Shown: positions 55,463 through 64,000 of the stretch, piece after piece
Position numbering within the stretch: position 1 is the stretch's first letter
Layout of the letters: each line of letters starts with the position of its first letter
Origin: Allgaiera indica
GTDB lineage: Bacteria; Pseudomonadota; Alphaproteobacteria; Rhodobacterales; Rhodobacteraceae
Direction of reading: 5' to 3'
DNA length: 64,000 nucleotides
Assembly (NCBI RefSeq): GCF_900106675.1
Contig: NZ_FNOB01000011.1
Span: 1 to 64,000, forward strand
Made by a program: the position numbers and the translations under genes
The notes under the pieces: generated by a model
Databases searched by the model: none
What the model was told of the DNA's origin: nothing
What the model saw: the letters and a program-made list of their open reading frames with translations, nothing else

Positions 55463-56866
55463 CTATCCGGCGGCCAGGGCCTGCACCCGGGCGGTGAAAT
55501 CCTCGCCCCGTTTCTCGAAATTCGGATATTGGTCGAAACTCGCGGCGGCGGGGGCCAGAAGGACGGTGTCGCCCGGCTCGGCCTCGGCCGCGGCGCGGGC
55601 AACGGCGACCTCCATGGTCTCGCAGATCTCATGCGCGGTATCGCCAAGCTGCAGCGCGAAATCGCGCGCCGAATGGCCGATCAGATAGGCCTTGACCACG
55701 TGATCCAGATGCGGCGCCAGCGCCGCGATGCCGCCGTCCTTGCCCAGACCGCCGGCGATCCAGCGGATACGCGGGAAGGCCTGCAGCGCCTTTGCCGCGC
55801 TGTCCACGTTGGTCGCCTTGGAATCGTTCACGAAACGCACGCCGCCGCGTTCGGCCACCAGCTGGCTGCGATGCGGCAGGCCGGCGAAGCTGTGGAAGGC
55901 CTCCTCGATCAGCTTCGGCGCCAGGCCCAGGGACCGCACCGCCGCATGGGCCGCGCAGGCATTTTGATGGTTGTGCGCCCCGGGCAGCCCCTTGATGGCG
56001 CGCAGATCGATCGAGGCCACCTGCCGCCCCTTGCGCCATTCCGCCAGGAACCCCTTGCGCGCGAAGACCGACCAGCCCGGCCCCTCCAGCTTGGTCCCCG
56101 ACGAGACCCGGATCACCCGGTCGTCCCCCGGCCCCTCGGACAGCTGGTTGGCCAGAAACCGGCCCTCGACCTCGTCCACCCCGATCACCGCGCGGTCGGG
56201 TCCGCCCTCGGCGAACAGCCGGCGCTTGGCCGCGAAATAGCCGCCCGGGCCGCGGTGCCGGTCCAGATGGTCGGGCGAGAGGTTGGTGAAGACGGCGATG
56301 TCGGGGGTCAGCGCGCGCGCCAGTTCGGTCTGGTAGGAGCTGAGTTCCAGCACCACCACCGCGCCATCGCCGGCGGGGTCCAGATCCAGCACCCCGCGGC
56401 CGATGTTGCCGGCCATCTGCACCGGCCGCCCCGCGACCTGCAGGACATGATGGATCAGCGCCGTGGTGGTGGATTTCCCGTTCGAGCCGGTCACCGCGAT
56501 CACCTTGGGCGGCTGGTCGAAGCGGTTCCATTCCGGTGTCGCGAAGGAGCGGAAGAACAGCCCGATGTCGTTGTCGACCGGGATCCCCTCGGCCAAGGCG
56601 TGGGCGACGATCGGGTTGGGCGCGGGATAGAGATGCGGGATGCCCGGGCTCACGATCAGCGCGGCAACGCCCTCGAACGCGCGGGCCCGGGTCAGGTCGT
56701 GAAGGGCCAGGCCCTCTGCCTCGGCCTTGGCGCGGGCCTCGGGGCTGTCATCCCAAACCAGCGGCTCGGCGCCGCCCGCCTTCAGCGCCCGCGCCGCGGC
56801 CAGGCCCGAACGCCCCAGCCCCAGCACCGCGACCCGCTGCCCCCCGTATCCCCTGACCGGAATCAT
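55463..56866 (-). CDS. murD: UDP-N-acetylmuramoylalanine-D-glutamate ligase
   Basis: MurD adds D-Glu to UDP-MurNAc-L-Ala. The 467-residue protein starts [20 protein letters not shown] at 56866; a TTG at 56878 is in frame. It has the ATP loop [18 protein letters not shown] and [10 protein letters not shown], and the late [16 protein letters not shown] typical of MurD. The gap to ftsW is 151 bases without a clear promoter. Confidence 0.96.
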   Translation of the reverse strand: MIPVRGYGGQRVAVLGLGRSGLAAARALKAGGAEPLVWDDSPEARAKAEAEGLALHDLTRARAFEGVAALIVSPGIPHLYPAPNPIVAHALAEGIPVDNDIGLFFRSFATPEWNRFDQPPKVIAVTGSNGKSTTTALIHHVLQVAGRPVQMAGNIGRGVLDLDPAGDGAVVVLELSSYQTELARALTPDIAVFTNLSPDHLDRHRGPGGYFAAKRRLFAEGGPDRAVIGVDEVEGRFLANQLSEGPGDDRVIRVSSGTKLEGPGWSVFARKGFLAEWRKGRQVASIDLRAIKGLPGAHNHQNACAAHAAVRSLGLAPKLIEEAFHSFAGLPHRSQLVAERGGVRFVNDSKATNVDSAAKALQAFPRIRWIAGGLGKDGGIAALAPHLDHVVKAYLIGHSARDFALQLGDTAHEICETMEVAVARAAAEAEPGDTVLLAPAAASFDQYPNFEKRGEDFTARVQALAAG

Positions 56867-57116
56867 CTGCGCCCCCAAAAGTTCGGGCCGGAACTTGCCC
56901 CGGAGCCATCCCCAAGCGCAAGGGCCACGCTTGGCCGTCGAGGTTTTGCGCCCTCTTGCCCCCGAACGCCCGGCCGGGACGGATCTTGGCCAACAGCAAG
57001 CAGCGCACCTCGCCCGACGTGCCGGCGAAAGGGCGCCGCAGCAAGCGGTTGGAGCGCCACTGGCGGCAGCAGCGGCGGGCGACAGGGCCCGTGTCCCTGC
57101 CCGCCCAACGCGCGCT
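56867..57116. other. Spacer between kinase and murD genes
   Basis: No gene is recognised in these 250 bases. The purine-poor sequence contains no strong terminator; gggggcg just before the murD ATG may act as its ribosome binding site. Confidence 0.35.
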
Positions 57117-58262
57117 TCAGCGCGGCTTCAGCACGGCGACCTTGTCGCGCGACACCAACGGGAATTCGACCCAGAAGGTCGAGCCCTGCCCCAGTTCGGA
57201 ATCGAACCCGGTCTTGCCGCCCATCTGTTCGGCCAGCTCCTTGGTGATCGCCAGGCCCAGACCGGTGCCGCCGGCCTTGCGGATATCGGAGGAATCCACC
57301 TGCGAGAACCGCTTGAACAGCCGGTCGTGCTTTTCCTTGGCGATGCCGCTTCCCTGGTCGATGACCAGGATCCGCGCCGCCGCGTTGGTGTAGCTGACGC
57401 GCAGCCGGACCGAATTGCCCTTGGGCGAGAACTTCACCGCGTTCGAGATGAAATTGCCAAGGATCTGAAGGAAACGCTGACGATCGACATAGATCTCGTG
57501 CTCGGACCCGTTCAGTTCGGCCAGGATCTTCACATCGAAGGTCTCGCCGAAACCGATGTTGTCGTCGACCGCGTCCGAGACCAGTTTCTCGACCCGCCAG
57601 AATTCCATCTGATAGGTGACCTTGCCGCTCGACAGCTTCTCGATGTCGAGCAGGTCGTTGACCAGCGCCGACAGCCGCGTGCAATTGCGCAGGGCGATCT
57701 CGACCAGGTGTTCGATCTTCGGCGGCAATCCGCCCAGCGCATTGCTGCGCATCAGCGACAACGCCCCCGAGATCGAGGTCAGCGGGGTGCGCAATTCATG
57801 GCTGACGGTCGAGATGAATTCCGCCTTCATCCGGTCCATGCGCTTGCGATCGGTGATGTCGCGGATCACGCCGACGAAGATCGGCTCGCCCGCGTGGCTG
57901 ACCTCGGTCACACTGACCTCGATCGGGAACAGATCGCCCGACTTGCGCTTGCCTTCCAGCTCGGGGCGCTCGTTGATCACCTTGCTCTGGCCGCTGGCGG
58001 CATAGGCGGCAAGATAGCGGTCGTGTCGCATCGCATAGGATTGCGGCATCAGCAGCGCGACATTCTTGCCCACGACCTCGGACGCGCGATAGCCGAAGAT
58101 CCTTTCGGAGGCCTTGTTGAACGACCGGATGCGGCCGTCACCGCTGATGGTGATAATGCCGTCGGCAACGGTATCAAGCACCGCCTGATTGAATTCGGAG
58201 GCCGCCACCACCGCTCTCGCGTGGGTAAACTTGTCATCCCCGAATTCCGGATCACTATGCAC
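57117..58262 (-). CDS. PAS-domain sensor histidine kinase, cytoplasmic
   Basis: The 381-residue kinase starts at a GTG and has no membrane segment. Residues 22-137 form one PAS domain similar to FixL ([20 protein letters not shown], then [20 protein letters not shown]) with a His (80) at the place of the FixL heme ligand. The HisKA box [11 protein letters not shown] has the phospho-accepting His155. The HATPase part has N box [18 protein letters not shown] and [13 protein letters not shown]. No response regulator is adjacent. It lies between mraY and murD. Confidence 0.92.
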   Translation of the reverse strand: MHSDPEFGDDKFTHARAVVAASEFNQAVLDTVADGIITISGDGRIRSFNKASERIFGYRASEVVGKNVALLMPQSYAMRHDRYLAAYAASGQSKVINERPELEGKRKSGDLFPIEVSVTEVSHAGEPIFVGVIRDITDRKRMDRMKAEFISTVSHELRTPLTSISGALSLMRSNALGGLPPKIEHLVEIALRNCTRLSALVNDLLDIEKLSSGKVTYQMEFWRVEKLVSDAVDDNIGFGETFDVKILAELNGSEHEIYVDRQRFLQILGNFISNAVKFSPKGNSVRLRVSYTNAAARILVIDQGSGIAKEKHDRLFKRFSQVDSSDIRKAGGTGLGLAITKELAEQMGGKTGFDSELGQGSTFWVEFPLVSRDKVAVLKPR

Positions 58263-58539
58263 TTCGAAACCTTTCGGATAAGGAATGGCTACAGATTGCC
58301 ACTATTACAGATGCGGGCGCACTGTCGCCTCCGGTCCTCGAAAGACCAGAGGCCGACGAAACGAAAGCGCAAAGTGTCGCAACAGCGCATCGCTTTTTCC
58401 GCAGAAAGTGTGTGCACAAGATGGCGCATGCCTATTCGTTGCGCACCCGTCATGAAAGCCTCACATTCGCCGTGGCGCGCCGCGATCCGCGGCCTGGACC
58501 GGACCGGACCGGCCAAGCATAGCCCGTGGCGAAACCCTG
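58263..58539. promoter_or_regulatory. Promoter region of the PAS kinase
   Basis: The 277 bases between mraY and the kinase gene are less GC-rich than the genes. On the minus strand tgtaatagt around 58300 resembles an extended -10. No second gene is visible. Confidence 0.35.
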
Positions 58540-59622
58540 TCAACGCAGCTTCAGCGTCGCCAACCCGATCAGCGCCAGGATCAGCGAGATGATCCAGAAG
58601 CGGATGACGATCTGCGGTTCGGCCCAGCCCTTCTTCTCGAAGTGATGATGGATCGGCGCCATCAGGAAGACACGTTTGCCGGTGCGCTTGAAATAGAGCA
58701 CCTGGATAATGACCGACAGCGCCTCGACCACGAATAGCCCGCCGACGATGGCCAGGACGATCTCATGCTTGGTGGCCACCGCGATGGCGCCCAGCGCGCC
58801 GCCCAAGGCCAGGCTGCCGGTGTCGCCCATGAATACGGCCGCGGGCGGCGCGTTGTACCACAAAAAGCCCAGGCCGCCGCCGATCAGCCCGGCGACGAAG
58901 ACCAGCAGCTCGCCGGTGCCGGGCACGAAATGCAGATCCAGGTAGTTGGCGAAATTCGCGTTGCCCACCACATAGGCGATCACGCCCAGGGTACCGGCGG
59001 CGATCATCACCGGCATCACCGCCAACCCATCCAGCCCGTCGGTCAGGTTCACCGCATTGGCCGATCCGACGATCACGATCATTCCGAAGGGGATGTAGAA
59101 ATAGCCCAGATGGATCAGCACCCGCTTGAAGACCGGCACCGCCAGATCCGCCGACAATGCAGGGGGTTGCACCCACATCACCACCGCCGTCGCCACCGCC
59201 GCGATGGCCAGGCCCAGCAGGAAGCGCACCCGGCTGGACACACCCTTGGTATTGTTCTTGGTCACCTTCTGCCAGTCGTCGGCGAAACCGATCAGGCCGA
59301 AGCTCAGCGTCACGCCCATCACCAGCCAGACATAGATCACGTCAAGCCGCGCCCAAAGCAGCGTCGACACCACCACAGCGCCCAGGATCAGCACGCCGCC
59401 CATCGTGGGCGTGCCGGCCTTGGCGAAATGGGTCTGGGGGCCGTCGTCGCGGATCGGCTGACCCTTCTTCTGGCGCAGGCGCAGAAAGTCGATCAGTGGA
59501 CGCCCGAACAGGAAGCCGAAGATCAGCGCGGTAAAAAACGCGCCGCCCGCCCTGAAGGTTATGTAGCGAAACAGGTTGAAGATATCGCCGCCATGCGAGA
59601 AGGCGCTCAGCCAGTAGAGCAT
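58540..59622 (-). CDS. mraY: Phospho-N-acetylmuramoyl-pentapeptide transferase
   Basis: MraY makes lipid I by transferring phospho-MurNAc-pentapeptide to undecaprenyl phosphate. The 360-residue protein has ten membrane segments, the Asp-rich [30 protein letters not shown] and the MraY-specific [15 protein letters not shown]. Its start follows the murF stop without a gap. Confidence 0.97.
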   Translation of the reverse strand: MLYWLSAFSHGGDIFNLFRYITFRAGGAFFTALIFGFLFGRPLIDFLRLRQKKGQPIRDDGPQTHFAKAGTPTMGGVLILGAVVVSTLLWARLDVIYVWLVMGVTLSFGLIGFADDWQKVTKNNTKGVSSRVRFLLGLAIAAVATAVVMWVQPPALSADLAVPVFKRVLIHLGYFYIPFGMIVIVGSANAVNLTDGLDGLAVMPVMIAAGTLGVIAYVVGNANFANYLDLHFVPGTGELLVFVAGLIGGGLGFLWYNAPPAAVFMGDTGSLALGGALGAIAVATKHEIVLAIVGGLFVVEALSVIIQVLYFKRTGKRVFLMAPIHHHFEKKGWAEPQIVIRFWIISLILALIGLATLKLR

Positions 59623-61071
59623 TCAGAGGGGTCCTTGGCTTGGGGTGGCGTCCGCTTGGCGCAATTTGCGCAGCGCGTCAACCACAAGGCTGACCTTCGA
59701 GCCCTTCGAGCCCTTCACCAGCACGACATCGCCGGCGTCGACCAGATGATGCGCCCGCGCCGCCAGATCGGCGGCCGAAGCGTGCCATTCGCCGCGCTGG
59801 CCGCGCGGCAGCGCCGACCACAGGCCGCGCATCCGGGGGCCTACGCAATGGATCGCGTGGATCGCGTCCAGCCCCGGGTGGCGGGCGATCGCCAGGTGCA
59901 GCAACTCTTCCTCGGGGCCCAGTTCCAGCATGTCGCCGAGAATGGCGATGCGGCGGCCCTCGGTCACGCGGCCGATGCCGTGCTCGGGCTCGGCGGCGAT
60001 CAGCACGTCCAGCGCCGCCGCCACCGAGGCAGGGTTGGCGTTGAAGGCGTCGTCGATCAGGTCAAAGGCCATCTGGTCCTGGACCACATCCATCACGATC
60101 CGCTCGCGCAGGCCGCGCCCCGCCGGCGGCTGCCAGTGCCCGATGTCCAGCGCCGCGACGGCCAGATCAAGGCCCAGGGCCTCGGCCACCGCCAGCGCGC
60201 CCAGGGCGTTCTGGGCGAAATGACGCCCGGCAGAGCGGACCTTGAACAGCAGCGGCGCACCGCGCGCCAAGGCCCGCACCACCGTGGCGTCACGGCTGAC
60301 GCGGGCTTCCTGCAGCCGAAAATCGGCCGTCTCATCGGCGCCGAACAGGGTAATCGCGGCGCTCTGCGTTCCGGCGGCCGCCGTCAGAATCGGGGTCACC
60401 GCCAGATCGGCGGGCAGCACCGCGGTTCCGCCGGGTTCTAGCCCCTGAAGGATCGCGGCCTTTTCCTGGGCGATGCCCGCGATGCTTTCGAAAGCCTCAA
60501 GATGCGCCGCGGCCACGGTGGTGATCATCGCCACATGCGGCCGCGCCAGACGGGCGAGGGGGGCGATCTCTCCGGGGTGGTTCATGCCGATCTCGATCAC
60601 CGCGAAATCGCATTCCGCCGGCATCCGTGCCAGGGTCAGCGGCACGCCCCAATGGTTGTTGTAACTGGCCTCGGCGGCATGGACATGGCCCTGCCCGCCC
60701 AGGACCGCGCGCAGCATCTCCTTGGTCGAGGTCTTGCCGACCGAACCGGTCACCCCGACGACCCGCGCCCGCGCGCGCGCCCGTGCCGCCGCGCCCAGCC
60801 GTTCCAGCGCCGCCAGAACGTCGTCGACGATCAACAGCGGCGCGTCCTCGGGCACGCCCTCGGGGATACGGCTGACCAGCGCGGCCGCGGCGCCCCTTTC
60901 CAGCGCCTGGGCCACGAAGTCATGGCCGTCGCGAATGTCCTTCAGCGCCACGAACAGATCGCCCGGCGCCAGCGTCCGGGTGTCGATCGACACCCCCGTC
61001 GCGGCGAAGTCGCGGGTCGCCCGGCCCTGGGTGGCGGCGGCGGCCTCGGCGGCGGTCCAAAGCACGCTCAT
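59623..61071 (-). CDS. murF: UDP-MurNAc-tripeptide-D-Ala-D-Ala ligase
   Basis: MurF adds D-Ala-D-Ala. The 482-residue protein has the ATP loop VVGVTGSVGKTSTKEMLRAV and the MurF pattern EASYNNHWGVPLTLARMP, then VIEIGMNHPGEI and DDAFNANPASVAAALDVL. Its start overlaps the murE stop in ATGA and mraY follows directly. Confidence 0.97.
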   Translation of the reverse strand: MSVLWTAAEAAAATQGRATRDFAATGVSIDTRTLAPGDLFVALKDIRDGHDFVAQALERGAAAALVSRIPEGVPEDAPLLIVDDVLAALERLGAAARARARARVVGVTGSVGKTSTKEMLRAVLGGQGHVHAAEASYNNHWGVPLTLARMPAECDFAVIEIGMNHPGEIAPLARLARPHVAMITTVAAAHLEAFESIAGIAQEKAAILQGLEPGGTAVLPADLAVTPILTAAAGTQSAAITLFGADETADFRLQEARVSRDATVVRALARGAPLLFKVRSAGRHFAQNALGALAVAEALGLDLAVAALDIGHWQPPAGRGLRERIVMDVVQDQMAFDLIDDAFNANPASVAAALDVLIAAEPEHGIGRVTEGRRIAILGDMLELGPEEELLHLAIARHPGLDAIHAIHCVGPRMRGLWSALPRGQRGEWHASAADLAARAHHLVDAGDVVLVKGSKGSKVSLVVDALRKLRQADATPSQGPL

Positions 61072-62558
61072 GCCAGCTTTCCTTCCAGCGCGGCGACCGC
61101 GACGCTGGCCTGCTCGGCGTCGTCGAACGGATAGACCATGTCGCCGACGGTCTGGCCGCTTTCATGGCCCTTGCCGGCGATCAAGAGCGCATCGCCCGGC
61201 CCCAGCGCATCGACGCCACGCAGGATCGCCTCGGCCCGGTCACCGACCTCCAGCGCGCCCGGACAGGCCGCCAGGATCGCCGCGCGGATCGTGGCCGGGT
61301 CTTCCGAACGGGGGTTGTCGTCGGTCACGATCACCATGTCGGCGTTCTCGGCCGCGGCCTTTCCCATCAGCGGCCGCTTGCTGCGGTCGCGGTCGCCCCC
61401 CGCCCCCATCACCACCACGAGCCGCCCCATCACATGCGGGCGCAGCGCCTTCAGCGCGGTTTGCACCGCGTCGGGCGTATGGGCGTAATCGACAAAAACC
61501 GGAGCACCGCTGGCGCGCGTCGCCACATGCTGCATCCGGCCGCGCACCGTGATCAGGCGCGGCAGCACGTCGAACACCGCCTCGGGCGGCTCGCCGCTGG
61601 CGATGGCAAGGCCCGCGGCCAGCATCACGTTCTCGGCCTGGAAGCCGCCGATCAGGCCCAGCCGCACCTGATGCGCCTCGCCGCGCCAGGAAAAGCGCAG
61701 GTCCTGGCCGGTGGCGTCGAAGCGCTGGTTCAGGATGCGCAGTTCGCAGCCCTCGGTGCGGCCGACGTTCAGGACCCCCTGGCCGCGCAGCTTGGCGACC
61801 TGGCGCATCTCGACCCCGCGCCTGTCGTCGACATTTATCACCGCCGTGCCGTCCTCGGGCAGCACCCGGTCGAAAAGCCCCGCCTTGGCGGCGAAATAGG
61901 CCTCGAAGGTGGCGTGATAATCCAGATGGTCCTGGGTGAAATTGGTGAACCCCGCCGCGACCAGATGCACCCCGTCCAGCCGGCGCTGGTCCAGCCCGTG
62001 CGACGATGCCTCCATCGCCGCATGGGTGACGCCGGCCTCGGCCGCCGCGGCCAGCGCGCGGTGCAGGGTGATCGGCTCGGGCGTGGTGTGGTGCAGCGGC
62101 GCGGTCCAGCTTCCCTCGACCCCCGTGGTGCCGAGGTTGATCGCCATCAGCCCCAGCTCGTTCCAGATCTGACGGGTGAAACTTGCCACGCTGGTCTTGC
62201 CATTGGTGCCGGTCACCGCGACCATCACCCTGGGCTGGGCGCCGAACCACAGCGCCGCGGCCATCGCCAGGGCCTGGCGCGGATCCTCGGCCACGACGGC
62301 GGGGATGTCGGCCGCTTCCAGCGCCTTTGCGGCCTGGCGCGCGCCCTGCGCATCGGTCAGCACCGCGGCCGCGCCCTGGGCCAGCGCCTTGTCCAGAAAC
62401 GCGATCCCATGCGCCCGGGAACCGGGCAACGCGGCAAAGAGGTTCCCCGCGGCGACGATTCGGCTGTCGACGGCCAGGCCGGTGATCGCCACCTCGCGGC
62501 CGCCGCGCGCCGTCAGCCCCAGCTGGGCCAGGCTTTTCGTGGTGTCTTGTGCCGCCAT
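61068..62558 (-). CDS. murE: UDP-MurNAc-L-Ala-D-Glu ligase, meso-diaminopimelate type
   Basis: MurE adds the third amino acid. The 496-residue protein has the ATP loop MVAVTGTNGKTSVASFT and the acceptor-recognition motif DDNPRSEDP near residue 413; DNPR indicates meso-diaminopimelate rather than lysine. The N-terminal part contains DSRIVAAGNLFAALPGSRAH. It lies 23 bases after ftsI and overlaps murF. Confidence 0.97.
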   Translation of the reverse strand: MAAQDTTKSLAQLGLTARGGREVAITGLAVDSRIVAAGNLFAALPGSRAHGIAFLDKALAQGAAAVLTDAQGARQAAKALEAADIPAVVAEDPRQALAMAAALWFGAQPRVMVAVTGTNGKTSVASFTRQIWNELGLMAINLGTTGVEGSWTAPLHHTTPEPITLHRALAAAAEAGVTHAAMEASSHGLDQRRLDGVHLVAAGFTNFTQDHLDYHATFEAYFAAKAGLFDRVLPEDGTAVINVDDRRGVEMRQVAKLRGQGVLNVGRTEGCELRILNQRFDATGQDLRFSWRGEAHQVRLGLIGGFQAENVMLAAGLAIASGEPPEAVFDVLPRLITVRGRMQHVATRASGAPVFVDYAHTPDAVQTALKALRPHVMGRLVVVMGAGGDRDRSKRPLMGKAAAENADMVIVTDDNPRSEDPATIRAAILAACPGALEVGDRAEAILRGVDALGPGDALLIAGKGHESGQTVGDMVYPFDDAEQASVAVAALEGKLA

Positions 62559-62581
62559 CGCAGGGCCCTTTCCGGCTGCGC

Positions 62582-64000
62582 TCAGTTCTGGGCGAGCTTT
62601 AAGCCATTCAGCGAGGCGGTTTCAACTTGCGGCCGCATCCCCAGCAACGGCGCGACGCGACGGATGATCTCGGCGGCCACCGGCACGGCCGTCCAACCGG
62701 CGGTGCGCTTGGGGTGGCTGCCGATGTTGTCCGAGGGTTCGTCCAGCATCACCACCAGCACATATTTAGGGTCGTTGGCCGGAAAGGCACCGGCGAAGGT
62801 GGAAACCACCTTGTCGTGATAGTAACCGCCCTGCGGGTCGGGCTTGTCGGCGGTACCGGTCTTGCCGGCCACCTCATATCCCTTGACGTTGGCCATCGTG
62901 GCGGTGCCATCGGTCACCACCTTGCGCAAGATCGCGCGGGCGGTGGCCGACACCTGCGGCGACACGATCTGCGGGCCGATCTTCGGGTGATCGGTCTTGA
63001 CCAGCGAGGCATAGACCCGGTGCCCCCCGTTCAGGATGGAGGCATAGGCCACGGCCAGGTTCAACGGGCTGACCGCCAGCCCGTGGCCATAGGCGATGGT
63101 GGTCGAGGCAACATCGGTCCATTTCGGCGGCGCCAAGGGCTTGGCACCTTCGGCCTCGATCAGCTGCACATGGGTCGGCGACAGCAGGCCCAGCGTCTTC
63201 AGGAAGGCCTCCTGCTTTTGCGGCCCGATCATCTGGGCGATCCGCGCCGCGCCGATGTTCGAGCTTTCGACCATGATCTTGGTGACGCTCAGCTTGCTGC
63301 CGTAATTGTGGAAATCGTGGATCAGGAAGCCGCCGATGCGGAACGGCTTGGTGTCGATCACCGTGTCGGGCGTGACCAGCCCCAGTTGCAGCGCCTGCGC
63401 CAGGGCGAACAGCTTGAAGGTGGACCCCAGTTCGTAAAGCCCCTGAACCGCGCGGTTGAACAGCGGCGAGTCGCCCGGATGCACGCTGGGCAGCGGCGCC
63501 GGGCGGCGGTTGGGATTGAAATCCGGCAGCGAGGTCATCGCCACGATCTCGCCGGTGTTGGCGTTCATCAAGATCGCGGCGGCGCCCTTGGCATTCATCA
63601 TCTTCATGCCGGTCTGCAGCACTTCGCGCACCGTGGCCTCGGCCGTCAGGTCCAGCGACAGCACCAGTTGCTTGCCGCCGTTGGCCGGGTCGCGCAGCCA
63701 TTTGTCATAGACCTTCTCGATGCCGGCGACGCCGACCAGTTCAGCCGAATCCACGCCCTCGCGCCCGTAGCGCACGCCGCCCAGGATATGCGATGCCAGA
63801 TCCCCGTTGGGATAAAGCCGCATCTCGCGCGGGCCGAACAGCAGCCCCGGAGATCCGATGTCATGCACCTTCTGCATCTGCTCGGGCGACAGCTGCTTGC
63901 GGATCCATACGAAGGTGCGCTTGCCGGTGAACTGGCGCTCCATGCGCGCCTCGTCCAGTTCCGGAAAGATCTTCTTCAGATCCTTGGCCACGCGGACCGG
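62582..64000 (-). CDS. ftsI: Peptidoglycan D,D-transpeptidase FtsI (PBP3), C-terminal part
   Basis: The gene runs past the window end, so its N-terminus and start are not seen. The visible 470 or so residues hold the transpeptidase domain with SxxK as GSTFKLF, SSN in VESSNIGAAR and KTG in VAGKTGTADKP. The pedestal region contains FGPREMRLYPNGDLASHILG. FtsI cross-links septal peptidoglycan together with FtsW. It begins the minus-strand cell-wall series seen here. Confidence 0.95.
   Translation of the reverse strand, partial: PVRVAKDLKKIFPELDEARMERQFTGKRTFVWIRKQLSPEQMQKVHDIGSPGLLFGPREMRLYPNGDLASHILGGVRYGREGVDSAELVGVAGIEKVYDKWLRDPANGGKQLVLSLDLTAEATVREVLQTGMKMMNAKGAAAILMNANTGEIVAMTSLPDFNPNRRPAPLPSVHPGDSPLFNRAVQGLYELGSTFKLFALAQALQLGLVTPDTVIDTKPFRIGGFLIHDFHNYGSKLSVTKIMVESSNIGAARIAQMIGPQKQEAFLKTLGLLSPTHVQLIEAEGAKPLAPPKWTDVASTTIAYGHGLAVSPLNLAVAYASILNGGHRVYASLVKTDHPKIGPQIVSPQVSATARAILRKVVTDGTATMANVKGYEVAGKTGTADKPDPQGGYYHDKVVSTFAGAFPANDPKYVLVVMLDEPSDNIGSHPKRTAGWTAVPVAAEIIRRVAPLLGMRPQVETASLNGLKLAQN

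Overview
The window looks like a chromosomal segment of a high-GC alphaproteobacterium of the Rhodobacteraceae. The evidence is the DUF2484 gene beside murC, the lon / HU-like gene / tRNA-Val neighbourhood, the meso-diaminopimelate type MurE, and a hairpin-plus-box intergenic repeat of a kind I associate with this family. The genus cannot be fixed from the sequence alone. Most of the window is ordinary chromosome.

Layout. 1-0.4 kb: decayed IS30 and IS3 transposase pieces. 0.7-8.4 kb: a co-directional run (SPOR lipoprotein, D,D-carboxypeptidase, tmk, holB, tatD, MBL hydrolase, AEC transporter, BNR-propeller protein). 8.5-17.2 kb: MFS permease, tRNA-Val(UAC), divergent mntR/mntH with MntR-type operators, TPR protein, CHAP lipoprotein, GT2 glycosyltransferase plus LAB_N membrane protein, a PF04120-type membrane protein, an FAD oxidoreductase, a DUF938 protein, tRNA-Val(CAC). 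17.3-21.7 kb: HU-like gene, lon with a plausible heat-shock promoter, an Old Yellow Enzyme reductase. 21.9-24.2 kb: a small accessory island (broken IS5 transposase, PAP2 fragment, intact PAP2, DUF2127). 24.3-28.1 kb: tgt, sufT, sufA, TfoX-N, TetR, VOC.

28.3-39.6 kb is a coherent catabolic locus: acyl-CoA synthetase and FadJ-like enzyme, thiolase and IclR regulator, and a five-gene branched-chain-type ABC importer. The synthetase and importer promoters carry closely similar IclR-like operator sequences next to their -35 boxes, so the parts probably form one regulon for uptake and beta-oxidation of an unidentified carboxylic acid. 39.8-46.8 kb: YtoQ, an RND efflux pump and adaptor coupled to a ChrB_N-domain protein, and an MFS permease. 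47.0-51.0 kb: mtnP, apt, M19 dipeptidase, Gfo/Idh oxidoreductase. 51.4-64 kb: division and cell-wall cluster on the minus strand (ftsI partial, murE, murF, mraY, PAS histidine kinase, murD, ftsW, murG, murC, DUF2484).

The least explained signals are: a roughly 38-bp repeat inserted in two unrelated transposase remnants 22 kb apart; the shared operator of the catabolic locus; the ChrB_N/RND operon with a perfect palindrome at its promoter; a LivF with arginine in place of the Walker A lysine; and a kinase with a FixL-like PAS inside the cell-wall cluster. No CRISPR array, prophage or recognisable defence system was seen.
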